DNA of 64,000 nucleotides from the NCBI GenBank assembly GCA_018816735.1, contig JAHIVH010000123.1, positions 1 through 64,000 of the forward strand, read 5' to 3'. The notes below the pieces were generated by a model that did no database searches, was not told where the DNA came from, and worked only from the letters and a program-made list of their open reading frames with translations. The stretch comes from Pseudomonadota bacterium. GTDB taxonomy: Bacteria; Desulfobacterota; Desulfobacteria; Desulfobacterales; JAHIVH01. Below, piece after piece: positions 1-8,252 of this stretch; positions within the stretch are counted from its first letter, which is position 1; each line of letters begins with the position of its first letter. Made by a program: the position numbers and the translations under genes.

Positions 1-40
1 CGAAGAATCACATGGCCTTTTTTATTTTATGCCCGGTACA

Positions 41-207
41 AGTTAAATGTTGAATAGCCAATTGGAAGAATGGTTAAATAGGCAAATGGAAGAATAGTTA
101 AATAGTGAAAGGAATTCTATCAGTTTTACCATTCAACCAATTATCCAATAAACCATTCAACCAATCCACTTTTAATCTGTTCAACCCAAGCAACCCAACA
201 AACCCAA
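41..207. repeat. Inverted array of degenerate 8-bp repeats
   Basis: From 49 to 112 the + strand reads as consecutive octamers of the type GTTAAATA, GTTGAATA, GAAGAATG and GGCAAATG. From 124 to 171 the complementary type (TTCAACCA, ATAAACCA, ATTATCCA) continues with the same 8-bp period. The two halves face each other around GGAATTC near 111-117, so the transcript of either strand could fold into a long imperfect hairpin. A related CCCAA-rich stretch runs to 207. The array sits directly behind the stop of dnaE2 and may act as its terminator. No coding potential was recognised in it. Confidence 0.6.
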
Positions 208-208
208 A

Positions 209-3200
209 TCATAGCGACTCAAAACCGGGAAGCGCTTCCATCTTGTCCACGGTGAGAGTAACGGCTCCCCAGTTTGAATCTACCACACCCCACAGGAGAT
301 AGGGCCTGCCGTGGTCGAGCATGTGGCAGAAGCGCACATAGGTCTTGGGGAAGAAGGTGGTTTCGAAGATATCGGTCTCATCTTCGAATGTGAGAAACTC
401 CATGGGGTCCCCATGCTTGGTCCGGACCACTTTTCCGGTGACCAGAAAACCGGCCATGCCTATTCTCTTCCCCACATATTGTCCCAGATAGCGTGCCTTG
501 ATCAGGCGATGCTTTGCCAGGTGCTTTTCATAAAGGTTCACAGGATGCCTTTCGCACAGGAAACCCAGAATGTCGAATTCCTGCTGAAGCCGCTTTATTG
601 GATCATCTTTCAGGGGCGGTGGTTTCGGCGGATCAAGGGGGACCACATGAATCGGCAGTTCGTTTACTTCAGGTTGGGGGGCGTTTTTTTTCAGGAAGGA
701 AAGTTGCCACATCATGGAACTTCGGGATACATAAGGATTCAAGGAATCAAATGCGCCACATTGAACAAGCGCCGTCTTCTCCTGTTCTTCCGGCCGGGTT
801 CTTGACAGAAAATCTTCGATACTTGCGAAAGTTTTTTTCTTTCTCTCACTGATGATTTTTTCCATGCAAGTCCCGGACAGATGTTTAATGGAAATAAGAC
901 CCACGCGCACCTCTTTACCGTTGCCCTGCCACCTGATATCGCTTTGGTTCACGTCCGGGGGAAGAACCGTAAGTCCCATACGCATAGCCTCGGACACATA
1001 AGCAAAGGTATCGTAGAAACCGCCCTGGTTGCTGATGACCGCAGCAATGAATTCCGAAGAAAAATGAACCTTCAGCCATGCGGCCTGAAAGGAAACTCTG
1101 GCATAAGACGCGCTATGGGGTTTGCAGAAGGAGTACCCGCTAAAGCTCATCATCATCTGCCAGACTTCCCTGATTTTATCGTCAGGTACACCTTTCTTTC
1201 GAGCACCATTTACAAAATTCTGGTAAAAATCTTTCAGCACATGGGCTTTGTCTTTTTTGGACATGACCTTTCTTAAGCCATCTGCATCGGCATGGGAGAA
1301 TCCTGCAAGGGCCACAGCTGTTTTTGATACGTCTTCCTGGTACACCATGATACCATATGTTTCATCCAGTATATTGGCCAGAAGCGGATGAATGGGGTCC
1401 CATTTCTGGCCGTGGAGTCTTTTGAGATAGACCTGAATGTAATCGTTTGCCGCAGGACGGATAATGCTGCTGTGAATCACCAGGTGCTCGAAATCGCCTG
1501 TGCCCGATTTTTTCTGCAAGAGACGTGTGGCCGGGCTTTCAATGTAAAAACAGCCCATGGTTTGCCCTTGCGCTATCGCTTCCTGGGTGTCGAAATCATC
1601 TTCCGGCTTCCATTTTGTTTCATCCAGATGGTGACCATTTTTCTTCAGGTTCAGGATCGCATCCCGGATCACGCCCAGGCTCCGGTTTCCCAGAAGATCG
1701 ATTTTGACCAGGCCCGCTCTTTCGGTCTGGTCTTTTTCCCACTGGATGATGTTGACCCCTTTGGGTGCTTTTTCAACAGGAACATAGTGACAGATCGGAT
1801 GAGGCGTGATGACAATACCGCCGGGATGAACCGACAGATATCGGGGAAGATTGCATATCTTTCGGGCAAACACCATGATTTCAGGCCACGGGGAAGAAAG
1901 GGAAAGTTCTCTTGATTCCGGGCGGGTTGACAGTTCTTTCAGGATATCGAGGCCTTCCGTATCGCTTCGGAAGTACCAGGGTATTTTTTGGGTGACCCGG
2001 CTGATTTCCGTTTCCGTCAATCCATATACTCTAGCCACTTCCCGAACGGCCATCCGGGGTTGGATGGATACATGATTGGCGACCATGGCACAATGATCCG
2101 GATAAGCGGCAAACACTTTTTCGATTACCTGATCCCGTTCATCCCATGCAAAATCAATGTCGATATCCGGCGGATCTTTTCTTCCCGGATTGAGAAAACG
2201 CTCAAAGTAAAGATTGTGTTTGATCGGGCAAACATTGGTGATGTGAAGGCAATAGGCCACAAGAGAGGCTGCCCCTGATCCACGACCGCAGATACGTGGA
2301 CTTAAAGATACAATGTCTTTTACGACCAGAAAGTAGGATGAAAAGCCCATGCGACGGATAATGGACAACTCGTGTTCAAGACGGTCCACCACGGTTTCAG
2401 GGAGGTCATGACCATAACGGATTTGTGCGCCTTTATACGCTTCTTCGTGCAGGCAGAGATCTGCGTTCAACCCCTCTCTATCCTTCCATGGGGGCATGAC
2501 CATACCAAATTGAGGCCCTTGGAATTCAAGCATTTCAGAAAGTCTGTACGTATTTTTGATCGCTTCCGGGCAGATGGCAAAGCGATTTTTGTATTCTTCC
2601 TCAGATGTGAGAAAAGAGCCGTCCGGCGCTTGATCCAGAGAGCCCACACGCTCAAGTGTTGTCTTTAAATCGATGGCTCTCAGCATCTGATGCAGGAGTG
2701 CATCTTCCGGTCGCAAATAAAAACTTCCGGGTGTGGCCACAAGGGGGATGTCAAATTTCTTTGCGGTTTCAACAAGTGGCGATGATCGGGGAAGCGGTCG
2801 TCTCGGTAAGGCGGCATGCACCATGACGTTTGCGGCATGCCACTTCTGAAGCAGGTACGGGTTTTGGGTAAGAACGGCCAGCCCCTCATGGTAATTCATC
2901 ACATGGGATGCCAGACTGAAATGTTTATCAAGATGGCGGGCAGTGAGCAATCGGCAAAGATTCGTATAGCCTTCAGGAGATTTTACAAGGAGGATTGCTC
3001 TTCCTGTCGTAACCGGATCAGTCAGTTCCGCACCGATAATTGGGCGGATGTCAACGTGTTTGCATGCGTCGATAAACGGCCACAACCCGTACAGATTATC
3101 GGTATCTGTAAGGGCAAGACGGGCATATCCCATTTTTTTGGCTTCAGCGCAAATGGTTTTGATGGATGCCGTTCCCCACATCAGGGAATAGGCGGATCGC

Positions 3201-3217
3201 ACGGTTAATGGTATCAT
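209..3217 (-). CDS. dnaE2: Error-prone DNA polymerase III alpha subunit (DnaE2/ImuC)
   Basis: This is a C-family DNA polymerase of 1002 aa, the length range of DnaE2/ImuC rather than the roughly 1160 aa of replicative DnaE. It has an N-terminal PHP domain (about 1-270), the polymerase core with the metal-binding PDIDIDF motif near residue 350 and the upstream GRGSGAASLVAY motif, a helix-hairpin-helix region, and a C-terminal OB fold (about 900-990). The PHP metal site looks dead: the usual VHSxYS is VRSAYS (Arg7) and the usual LTDH is LTDT (Thr39). It lies 61 bp behind imuB in the lexA cassette, so its likely job is SOS-induced translesion synthesis together with ImuB and the sliding clamp. 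The start has GGAAAAGA just upstream. Confidence 0.9.
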   Translation of the reverse strand: MIPLTVRSAYSLMWGTASIKTICAEAKKMGYARLALTDTDNLYGLWPFIDACKHVDIRPIIGAELTDPVTTGRAILLVKSPEGYTNLCRLLTARHLDKHFSLASHVMNYHEGLAVLTQNPYLLQKWHAANVMVHAALPRRPLPRSSPLVETAKKFDIPLVATPGSFYLRPEDALLHQMLRAIDLKTTLERVGSLDQAPDGSFLTSEEEYKNRFAICPEAIKNTYRLSEMLEFQGPQFGMVMPPWKDREGLNADLCLHEEAYKGAQIRYGHDLPETVVDRLEHELSIIRRMGFSSYFLVVKDIVSLSPRICGRGSGAASLVAYCLHITNVCPIKHNLYFERFLNPGRKDPPDIDIDFAWDERDQVIEKVFAAYPDHCAMVANHVSIQPRMAVREVARVYGLTETEISRVTQKIPWYFRSDTEGLDILKELSTRPESRELSLSSPWPEIMVFARKICNLPRYLSVHPGGIVITPHPICHYVPVEKAPKGVNIIQWEKDQTERAGLVKIDLLGNRSLGVIRDAILNLKKNGHHLDETKWKPEDDFDTQEAIAQGQTMGCFYIESPATRLLQKKSGTGDFEHLVIHSSIIRPAANDYIQVYLKRLHGQKWDPIHPLLANILDETYGIMVYQEDVSKTAVALAGFSHADADGLRKVMSKKDKAHVLKDFYQNFVNGARKKGVPDDKIREVWQMMMSFSGYSFCKPHSASYARVSFQAAWLKVHFSSEFIAAVISNQGGFYDTFAYVSEAMRMGLTVLPPDVNQSDIRWQGNGKEVRVGLISIKHLSGTCMEKIISERKKKTFASIEDFLSRTRPEEQEKTALVQCGAFDSLNPYVSRSSMMWQLSFLKKNAPQPEVNELPIHVVPLDPPKPPPLKDDPIKRLQQEFDILGFLCERHPVNLYEKHLAKHRLIKARYLGQYVGKRIGMAGFLVTGKVVRTKHGDPMEFLTFEDETDIFETTFFPKTYVRFCHMLDHGRPYLLWGVVDSNWGAVTLTVDKMEALPGFESL

Positions 3218-3278
3218 TAATTCTTTTCCATTCAGGGAACGGGCCTGTTGCGTGTGTCGGCTTTATAAAAGGCCACGG

Positions 3279-4487
3279 TCAGCCCAATGATACTGGAAAC
3301 TGCCGGTGAGGAAGCATCCGCCCGGTAAAGACACCGATGTCGCCGAATTTTTCCCTGATTTTATCGATGGTCTCTGAAAGACGAAGCTCCTGCTCCCGTT
3401 TTCCGTTATCAAAAAATTCTTTCTGAATGGGGGGGAAAAAGAGTTTTTTCAATACTAGTCTGATATGATTGATGCGTACCCGTCGGGTGAGGGCCATGGA
3501 AAGTGCGCGGCATGCGGATTGAAAAAGCGTTGGATCACTTGAAACCGGTGGCTTGATGCTCACCTGCCTGGCCTGATTTAATCCATCTGAGTAGGTGACG
3601 GTCACACCGGCGATGCCTGCAAACCGGTTGGTCGCACGGAGAACTTTTCCGCCTTTTTCGGAAAGTAGGTAAAGGGCTCGCTCGATATCACCCCTGTTGT
3701 TTGTGTCTTCGGAAAACGTGTGGTCCATGACCACCGATGGCGCCTGTGTCTCTGACAGTCGTACCGGTGAAGTGTCAATTCCCCGGATTGCGTGATATAA
3801 ACATCGGGAGCGTTCGCCAAACGGAATTTCCAGTTGTTCATGGGTCCATTTTTTCAATTCATTGACTTTGGAAATGTGAAAGCCGGCCAGTGTGTCAAGG
3901 TCAGATATGGTGACGCCGGGTATCATGGACAGGGGCAGCGGGGAAAGGAGTGCCTCTTCCTCGCCGGGTCCTACGATATATTCTCCAACCGGTTTAACCA
4001 GACGGGTGGCGACTTTGGCCACCAGTTTGTTGGAAGCCACTGACCAGGACGGCGGCATTTCCAGATCGTTTTGGATCTGTTTTTCAAGCCGCCATGCCAT
4101 ATCTGCCGGTGGACCGAACAGTCTCGATGTGCCGGTCACATCCAGAAACACATGGCCGTCATCCATGCCCTGCTCAATCAGGGGCGTATAGTTTTTTGCC
4201 TGTTTAAAAATATACTGCATGGCCTGTTCGTACCGGGCCGGATGTATGGGCACCACACGGCATCGTTTGCATATTTTAAGGGCATTCAACACCGGCATGC
4301 CTTTCCGGATGCCGCATGAAAACGCTTCTTCACTCATGTCGTAGACAGGCGTTCTGGCGGATTTTTTCTGGGCGATCAGCACCGGCCAGTCTTTCAACCC
4401 CTTGTCGATCTGTCGTTCCACAGCCACGGCAAAATGGGTAATGTTGATATGGATAATCGATCTCTCTTTTTGAAGAGGGTTCATCAT
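3279..4487 (-). CDS. imuB: ImuB-type inactive Y-family polymerase
   Basis: A 402-aa DinB-superfamily protein. Fingers, palm, helix-hairpin-helix (about 185-225) and little-finger (about 240-345) regions can be followed. The first catalytic motif, IIHVDMD in DinB, is IIHINIT here, so the metal-binding Asp is Asn15. The second, SLDEAYLD in DinB, is MDDGHVFLD, so the Asp-Glu pair is broken. The DG-x-x-LDVTG-x-x-x-LFG pattern (110-123) is typical of ImuB, which acts as a clamp-binding scaffold for ImuC rather than as a polymerase. At 402 aa it is shorter than many ImuB proteins. No clean QxLxLF clamp motif is visible; IQKEFF near the C-terminus is the only weak candidate. Its start overlaps the DUF72 stop by 4 bp (ATGA), which indicates translational coupling. 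Confidence 0.82.
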   Translation of the reverse strand: MMNPLQKERSIIHINITHFAVAVERQIDKGLKDWPVLIAQKKSARTPVYDMSEEAFSCGIRKGMPVLNALKICKRCRVVPIHPARYEQAMQYIFKQAKNYTPLIEQGMDDGHVFLDVTGTSRLFGPPADMAWRLEKQIQNDLEMPPSWSVASNKLVAKVATRLVKPVGEYIVGPGEEEALLSPLPLSMIPGVTISDLDTLAGFHISKVNELKKWTHEQLEIPFGERSRCLYHAIRGIDTSPVRLSETQAPSVVMDHTFSEDTNNRGDIERALYLLSEKGGKVLRATNRFAGIAGVTVTYSDGLNQARQVSIKPPVSSDPTLFQSACRALSMALTRRVRINHIRLVLKKLFFPPIQKEFFDNGKREQELRLSETIDKIREKFGDIGVFTGRMLPHRQFPVSLG

Positions 4488-5302
4488 GAGAGCACGCCTT
4501 TCCTGACCAGCATGGCGATTATCTGACGTGCGTTTTTTGGCGCCTGGGCTCGGACATGGTTATTGAAAAACAAAAGACCGGTTTTGGCCTTTTCAACCAT
4601 ATGGGGGATTCTTTTTTCCGCATACAGGGAAAGCTCCGCTTCCTGGTAGTCATAATCAAACTGATGCTGCATGTTGCCGGATTGCCATCCTTTTTTATTT
4701 CTTCCATGGAACCGGATATAGAAGAGATCCGGGTTGGTCACCACATCAATTGAGGGGAAAAGCCATGGCAGATCCGGCACATCCACGGTCACCAGGGTGA
4801 TCTTCCGTTTGGAGAATTCCTCATAGACTTTTTCTTCTGCCCACGAGATATGCCGGAATTCGATGGCAAGCGGCATGTCAGCCATCGTATCCAGAAGCAT
4901 GGCCAGATAGGTCCGGTTTTCAGGGGTTCGCCTGAATGACGGCGGAAACTGGGCCAGCACGGCGGAAAGCTGGCCGGACTGGATCAGCGGCGACATGCCT
5001 TCCCGGTACAGGGCAGCATTCTTGCGCCACAGATCCGGTTCCACTTCGTGGGTCAGTTTGCGGGTGAGTTTGGCCGCAAACCGGAACTGTTCGGGCACCT
5101 GTTTCAGCATCCGTTCCACGGCCTGGGCTTTGGGCATCTGGTACCAGGTATAGTTCAGTTCGGTCACGGAGAAGTGATGGGCATATTCGGAAAGCATGCC
5201 TCCTGAAGGCGTATCTGCCGGGTAGAATCCCGCATCCTTCCACTCCGGATAGGAATACCCGCTGGTACCGGTTAAAATGATTGTGGGGTCTGAAATAACC
5301 AT
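4484..5302 (-). CDS. DUF72 (YecE-like) TIM-barrel protein in the SOS cassette
   Basis: A 272-aa protein of the DUF72/YecE family. It starts with GTSGYSYPEWK, contains the conserved FSVTELNYTWYQMP and FRFAAKLTRKLTHE segments, and ends with FFNNHVRAQAPKNARQ. The family has a TIM-barrel fold and no firmly established reaction. It is normal length and cytoplasmic, with no signal peptide. It sits between lexA (23 bp upstream) and imuB (4-bp overlap), exactly where canonical cassettes carry imuA, a RecA-like gene of unrelated fold. An SOS-related role is inferred from position only. The Shine-Dalgarno AAGGAA lies 8 bp before the ATG. Confidence 0.88.
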   Translation of the reverse strand: MVISDPTIILTGTSGYSYPEWKDAGFYPADTPSGGMLSEYAHHFSVTELNYTWYQMPKAQAVERMLKQVPEQFRFAAKLTRKLTHEVEPDLWRKNAALYREGMSPLIQSGQLSAVLAQFPPSFRRTPENRTYLAMLLDTMADMPLAIEFRHISWAEEKVYEEFSKRKITLVTVDVPDLPWLFPSIDVVTNPDLFYIRFHGRNKKGWQSGNMQHQFDYDYQEAELSLYAEKRIPHMVEKAKTGLLFFNNHVRAQAPKNARQIIAMLVRKGVLS

Positions 5303-5325
5303 CGAGGCGTTCCTTTCAAAGGGTT

Positions 5326-5958
5326 TTAAAGGATGCCTTCCGGGCCCCGGTAGACACCGATGACTTTTCCCTGAACAAGGGCTTCACTGAATTTGAGCCG
5401 AAGGGGTTTGAATTTCGCGTTTTCCGGCCGGAGCTCAATATGATCTTCATGCAGAAAAAACCGTTTGACAGTGGCCTCCTCACCCTGAATGAGCGCCACC
5501 ACAATTTCACCATTTTCCGCATACTGACGGGGCTCGCAAATGGCCAGATCGCCATTGAGAATTGCAGCATCCTTCATGGAATCCCCCTTGACCCGAAGGG
5601 CAAAGAGATTGCTCCCCCGGAACATATCTGCGTCCAGAACAATCGTGCTGTCCCATTCCTGCTGGGCATACATGGGGAGGCCTGCGGTGACGGAACCGAT
5701 GATGGGAATCTCCCGCCATCGTTGAAGGCCCGCTGTCTGACTGACCCGGTTCAGTACGTGAACGGTGCGGCTGTAGCGATTTTTTCTGGTCAGGTATCCC
5801 TTGGTTTCAAGGGCGGAAAGAATCTGGGCAATGGCCGTATGGCTCACGGAAAGCGCTGTTGCTGCCTGCCGGAGGCTTGGGGGATTGCCATTTTCAGCAA
5901 TTTTTTCTTGAAAATAGGTAAGCACCCGGCGTTGTTTGGGCGTCAGATTTTCTCTCAT
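5326..5958 (-). CDS. lexA: LexA repressor
   Basis: The SOS repressor and self-cleaving serine peptidase, 210 aa from this start. The winged-helix DNA-binding domain spans about 1-68. The cleavage site Ala92-Gly93 (TAGLP), catalytic Ser127 (GDSMKD) and Lys165 (ATVKRF) are all present, so RecA-stimulated autocleavage should work. A 26-residue in-frame extension exists upstream, but the ATG at 5958 is preferred: it gives the usual LexA N-terminus (MRENLTPKQRRVL), has GAGGA 5 bp upstream, and lies about 40 bp behind a good sigma-70 promoter. It heads the lexA-DUF72-imuB-dnaE2 operon and presumably represses it and itself. Confidence 0.95.
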   Translation of the reverse strand: MRENLTPKQRRVLTYFQEKIAENGNPPSLRQAATALSVSHTAIAQILSALETKGYLTRKNRYSRTVHVLNRVSQTAGLQRWREIPIIGSVTAGLPMYAQQEWDSTIVLDADMFRGSNLFALRVKGDSMKDAAILNGDLAICEPRQYAENGEIVVALIQGEEATVKRFFLHEDHIELRPENAKFKPLRLKFSEALVQGKVIGVYRGPEGIL

Positions 5959-6006
5959 GGTGGTCCTCACTGGGTTTTTTAAAAAACCGTTGATTCGTTT
6001 TAAATC

Positions 6007-6043
6007 ACTATATATTTCCTGAAATGTAAATGTCAATGTAAAT
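6007..6043 (-). promoter_or_regulatory. lexA cassette promoter with 12-bp direct repeat
   Basis: On the minus strand TTGACA (6031-6036) is followed after 18 bp by TATAGT (6007-6012), or after 17 bp by ATATAG. The -35 box is embedded in two copies of ATTTACATT (6035-6043 and 6023-6031) repeated with a 12-bp period. The repeat covers the -35 and the upstream spacer and is the best candidate for the LexA operator. That assignment is inference, because no known LexA box of this lineage was matched. Confidence 0.6.
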
Positions 6044-6110
6044 ATAAGTGTTAAGGTTATGGGCGGTCGTAATCAGAGATAATCTTGATGTAATATTTTG
6101 GAATGATTGG

Positions 6111-7088
6111 CTAAACCGTAATCTGCCAGCAGCGGTGGATGGTTTTTCGTTTGCTGATATAGTCTTCGGGGATAGTGAGCGCAGTGATTTCCTTGACATC
6201 AGATATGGCAAGCTCATCCATGCGAGGTTCAAAACTCTGATGGTTGGTTGAAAAGAAAACGGTGGCGCCTTTTTTCATCACGGCCATAACCGCAGCAAGA
6301 AGTTCGGGATGGTCTCTTAAAATGTCAAACTGAAGATTTCGGGTTCGGGTTGTGGAGTAGGATGGCGGATCAACCACGGCAAGATCAAACTGCTGCCCGG
6401 TTTGTCGGGCTCGCTTCAGAAAATCAAAGGTGTCTGCCTGGATCAGGATGTTTGTCTCCGCAGGAATTCCATTTAAGTCCATATTTTCTCTGGCCCATAA
6501 AATAGTGGATTCTGATCTGTCCACAGATACCGTCGTTTTTGCCCCACCCTTGGCCGCATAACAGGAGAAAGAGCCGGTGTAACAGTACAGATTGAGGAAC
6601 TCTCTTCCTGCGGACATGTCCTTCACCATCGCCCTGGTATTTCTGTGGTCTGAAAAAAGTCCGGTGTCCACATAATCGTAAAGGTTGACATAGAACTTCA
6701 GGTCTCTTTCGGAAACGATGATTTTTTGGTTGGTGTGGTCAAGACGTTCATATCTCGATCCATCCTGTTTGCCCGCAATGCGTTCTTTCAGGTGAACATT
6801 TTCCAAAGGGATATTGAGGATGCGGCCAACGGCTTCCCCCATCATGGGCAACCAGTCCTTTGTGGATTGTTGCCGTGTATATTCGGAAATGACGATATGG
6901 CCGTCGTACCAGTCTACGGCCGCACGTATTTCAGGTATGTCCCAGTCGTAGAGTCTGAAAACGCTCAAATTCTGTCTGGCATAGCGTTTATAAAGGTGTT
7001 TAAAACGTTTCGTTACCCTGTTTGCCAGCATTTCTGCCTGGTTTATATATTTTCTGTTGAGTGTGCTGTGATCCATGTCCAAACCCAT
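6111..7088 (-). CDS. rlmK: Stand-alone RlmK-like 23S rRNA methyltransferase
   Basis: A 325-aa class I SAM-dependent methyltransferase that resembles the C-terminal half of E. coli RlmKL (YcbY), the domain that makes m7G2069 in 23S rRNA. Visible family landmarks are the N-terminal FRLYDWDIPE segment, the linker YVNLYDYVDTGLFSDHR, the SAM-binding LNLYCYTGSFSCYAAKGGA, and the catalytic DPPSY. The RlmL half (THUMP plus m2G2445 methyltransferase) is absent, so this is the single-domain form. The start could also be the Met at residue 5; neither has a strong ribosome site. It stands alone between the lexA promoter and an unrelated membrane gene. Confidence 0.8.
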   Translation of the reverse strand: MGLDMDHSTLNRKYINQAEMLANRVTKRFKHLYKRYARQNLSVFRLYDWDIPEIRAAVDWYDGHIVISEYTRQQSTKDWLPMMGEAVGRILNIPLENVHLKERIAGKQDGSRYERLDHTNQKIIVSERDLKFYVNLYDYVDTGLFSDHRNTRAMVKDMSAGREFLNLYCYTGSFSCYAAKGGAKTTVSVDRSESTILWARENMDLNGIPAETNILIQADTFDFLKRARQTGQQFDLAVVDPPSYSTTRTRNLQFDILRDHPELLAAVMAVMKKGATVFFSTNHQSFEPRMDELAISDVKEITALTIPEDYISKRKTIHRCWQITV

Positions 7089-7338
7089 TACCTGTCAGAT
7101 TAATTTTATTCAGTTGTTAAGTCTTTTATAAAAGCGGCATATATATGTCAATGGCGATAACTGTTTTTGGGATCCGGGAATGTGAATTCATCCAAAACAG
7201 AAGTTCCAAAAACCGGTCTTGATCATGACGTAGAAACTCACATATTTTCGTTGCCAAATGATATATCTGTGCGTTATTCATAATCAGCTTCCAGACAATG
7301 CCTTAAAACCATATTCATCTAAAAAAAGGAGAGGAATC

Positions 7339-8082
7339 ATGACAACACTTACACCCAGGGTCAAACAGGCGAAGGTTATCTGGGCAATCATCGCATTATC
7401 CTATATCACGGTGTGGATCATACCGTTAACCTGCCGGTTTGACGGTGTGGGGGAAGGTACAAAAGCCGCACGGTCTATTCTGCGTGATTATACCCAGTTC
7501 AAATGGTATGTTATCCCATTTCTCCTGGTGGTTCTTAATTTCTTTTTTGACGAGGTCAGGCGAAAAAACTGGGCCGGTATTCTTGCCGGACTGTCGCTTT
7601 TTTTAATGGATGTGTTCAATGAAATCTGGAACGGCCTTTTTTACACGGCCACAGGCGGGTATGCAGCTGTCTGGATGTGCCAGTACCCGACTGCCTATCA
7701 GCCGCTCATGGGATGGAATATAGAGATTATCTTCATGTTTCTCATGATGGGAATCGCCAGCACCAAGCTTCTTCCTGAAGACAAGGATATGATGATCTTC
7801 GGTAAAATCAACAACCGGCATTTTATCGCATTCATTATGGCCTGGATCTGTGTGGTTGTGGAAATCATTTTGAATATGTGCGGGGCGCTGACCTGGAATT
7901 ACTGGTGGTGGCAGGCGGACTTCCCCTGGTTGATTTTTCTGATTGGATACCTTCCTTTCTGGGAAATTTCCTATTTTGTGTATGACCTTCCTGATGTCAG
8001 GAGTCAGATCAGGTTTGTCGGCCTGATGGCGGCCATTTTATTTATTGCTCTGGTTATTTTTATTCCTTTGGGTTGGGTGTGA
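7339..8082 (+). CDS. Seven-TM membrane protein of unknown function
   Basis: I do not recognise the family. The 247-aa product has about seven hydrophobic segments, beginning with VIWAIIALSYITVWIIPL and ending in ALVIFIPLGWV at the C-terminus. A Trp/Tyr/Asn-rich stretch around ALTWNYWWWQADFPW lies between TM5 and TM6. The ATG at 7339 is chosen because AGGAGAGG sits just upstream and it starts at the first membrane segment; a longer frame to 7258 has no ribosome site. There is no signal peptide and no soluble domain. It is followed by 170 bp of leader to the next gene and appears monocistronic. Confidence 0.7.
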   Translation: MTTLTPRVKQAKVIWAIIALSYITVWIIPLTCRFDGVGEGTKAARSILRDYTQFKWYVIPFLLVVLNFFFDEVRRKNWAGILAGLSLFLMDVFNEIWNGLFYTATGGYAAVWMCQYPTAYQPLMGWNIEIIFMFLMMGIASTKLLPEDKDMMIFGKINNRHFIAFIMAWICVVVEIILNMCGALTWNYWWWQADFPWLIFLIGYLPFWEISYFVYDLPDVRSQIRFVGLMAAILFIALVIFIPLGWV

Positions 8083-8196
8083 TGTTTAAATTGAGGCGTG
8101 ATATATTTTAAAGATTCGGTTTTATTTATAAAATTAGGAGAGGATATCTTCTCATGGCACATGGATGTTTCAAACGATGTTTTTTTTCAAGAAACG

Positions 8197-8246
8197 TTGA
8201 CATGACTAATTGTTTATTATATGGCCACCAATTTTAAAAAGGAGAG
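8197..8246 (+). promoter_or_regulatory. Putative promoter and GTG ribosome site for the secreted peptidase-like operon
   Basis: TTGACA at 8197-8202 is followed by an AT-rich stretch with TATATG after 15 bp or TATGGC after 17 bp, so the -10 is weak or ambiguous. GGAGAG at 8241-8246 stands 6 bp before the GTG at 8253 and fixes that start. A 27-codon frame with its own ribosome site (8154-8237) overlaps this leader. Confidence 0.4.
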
Positions 8247-8252
8247 AAAAAG

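Noticed and set aside
311-1915. Several plus-strand frames of 110-175 codons opposite dnaE2
   Set aside because: They are antisense to a clear polymerase gene, show no family similarity and have no ribosome sites.
8154-8237. 27-codon frame MAHGCFKRC... with an AGGAGAGG upstream, ahead of the peptidase-like gene
   Set aside because: Possible leader peptide, but it overlaps the putative promoter and has no recognisable composition or homology; not enough support.
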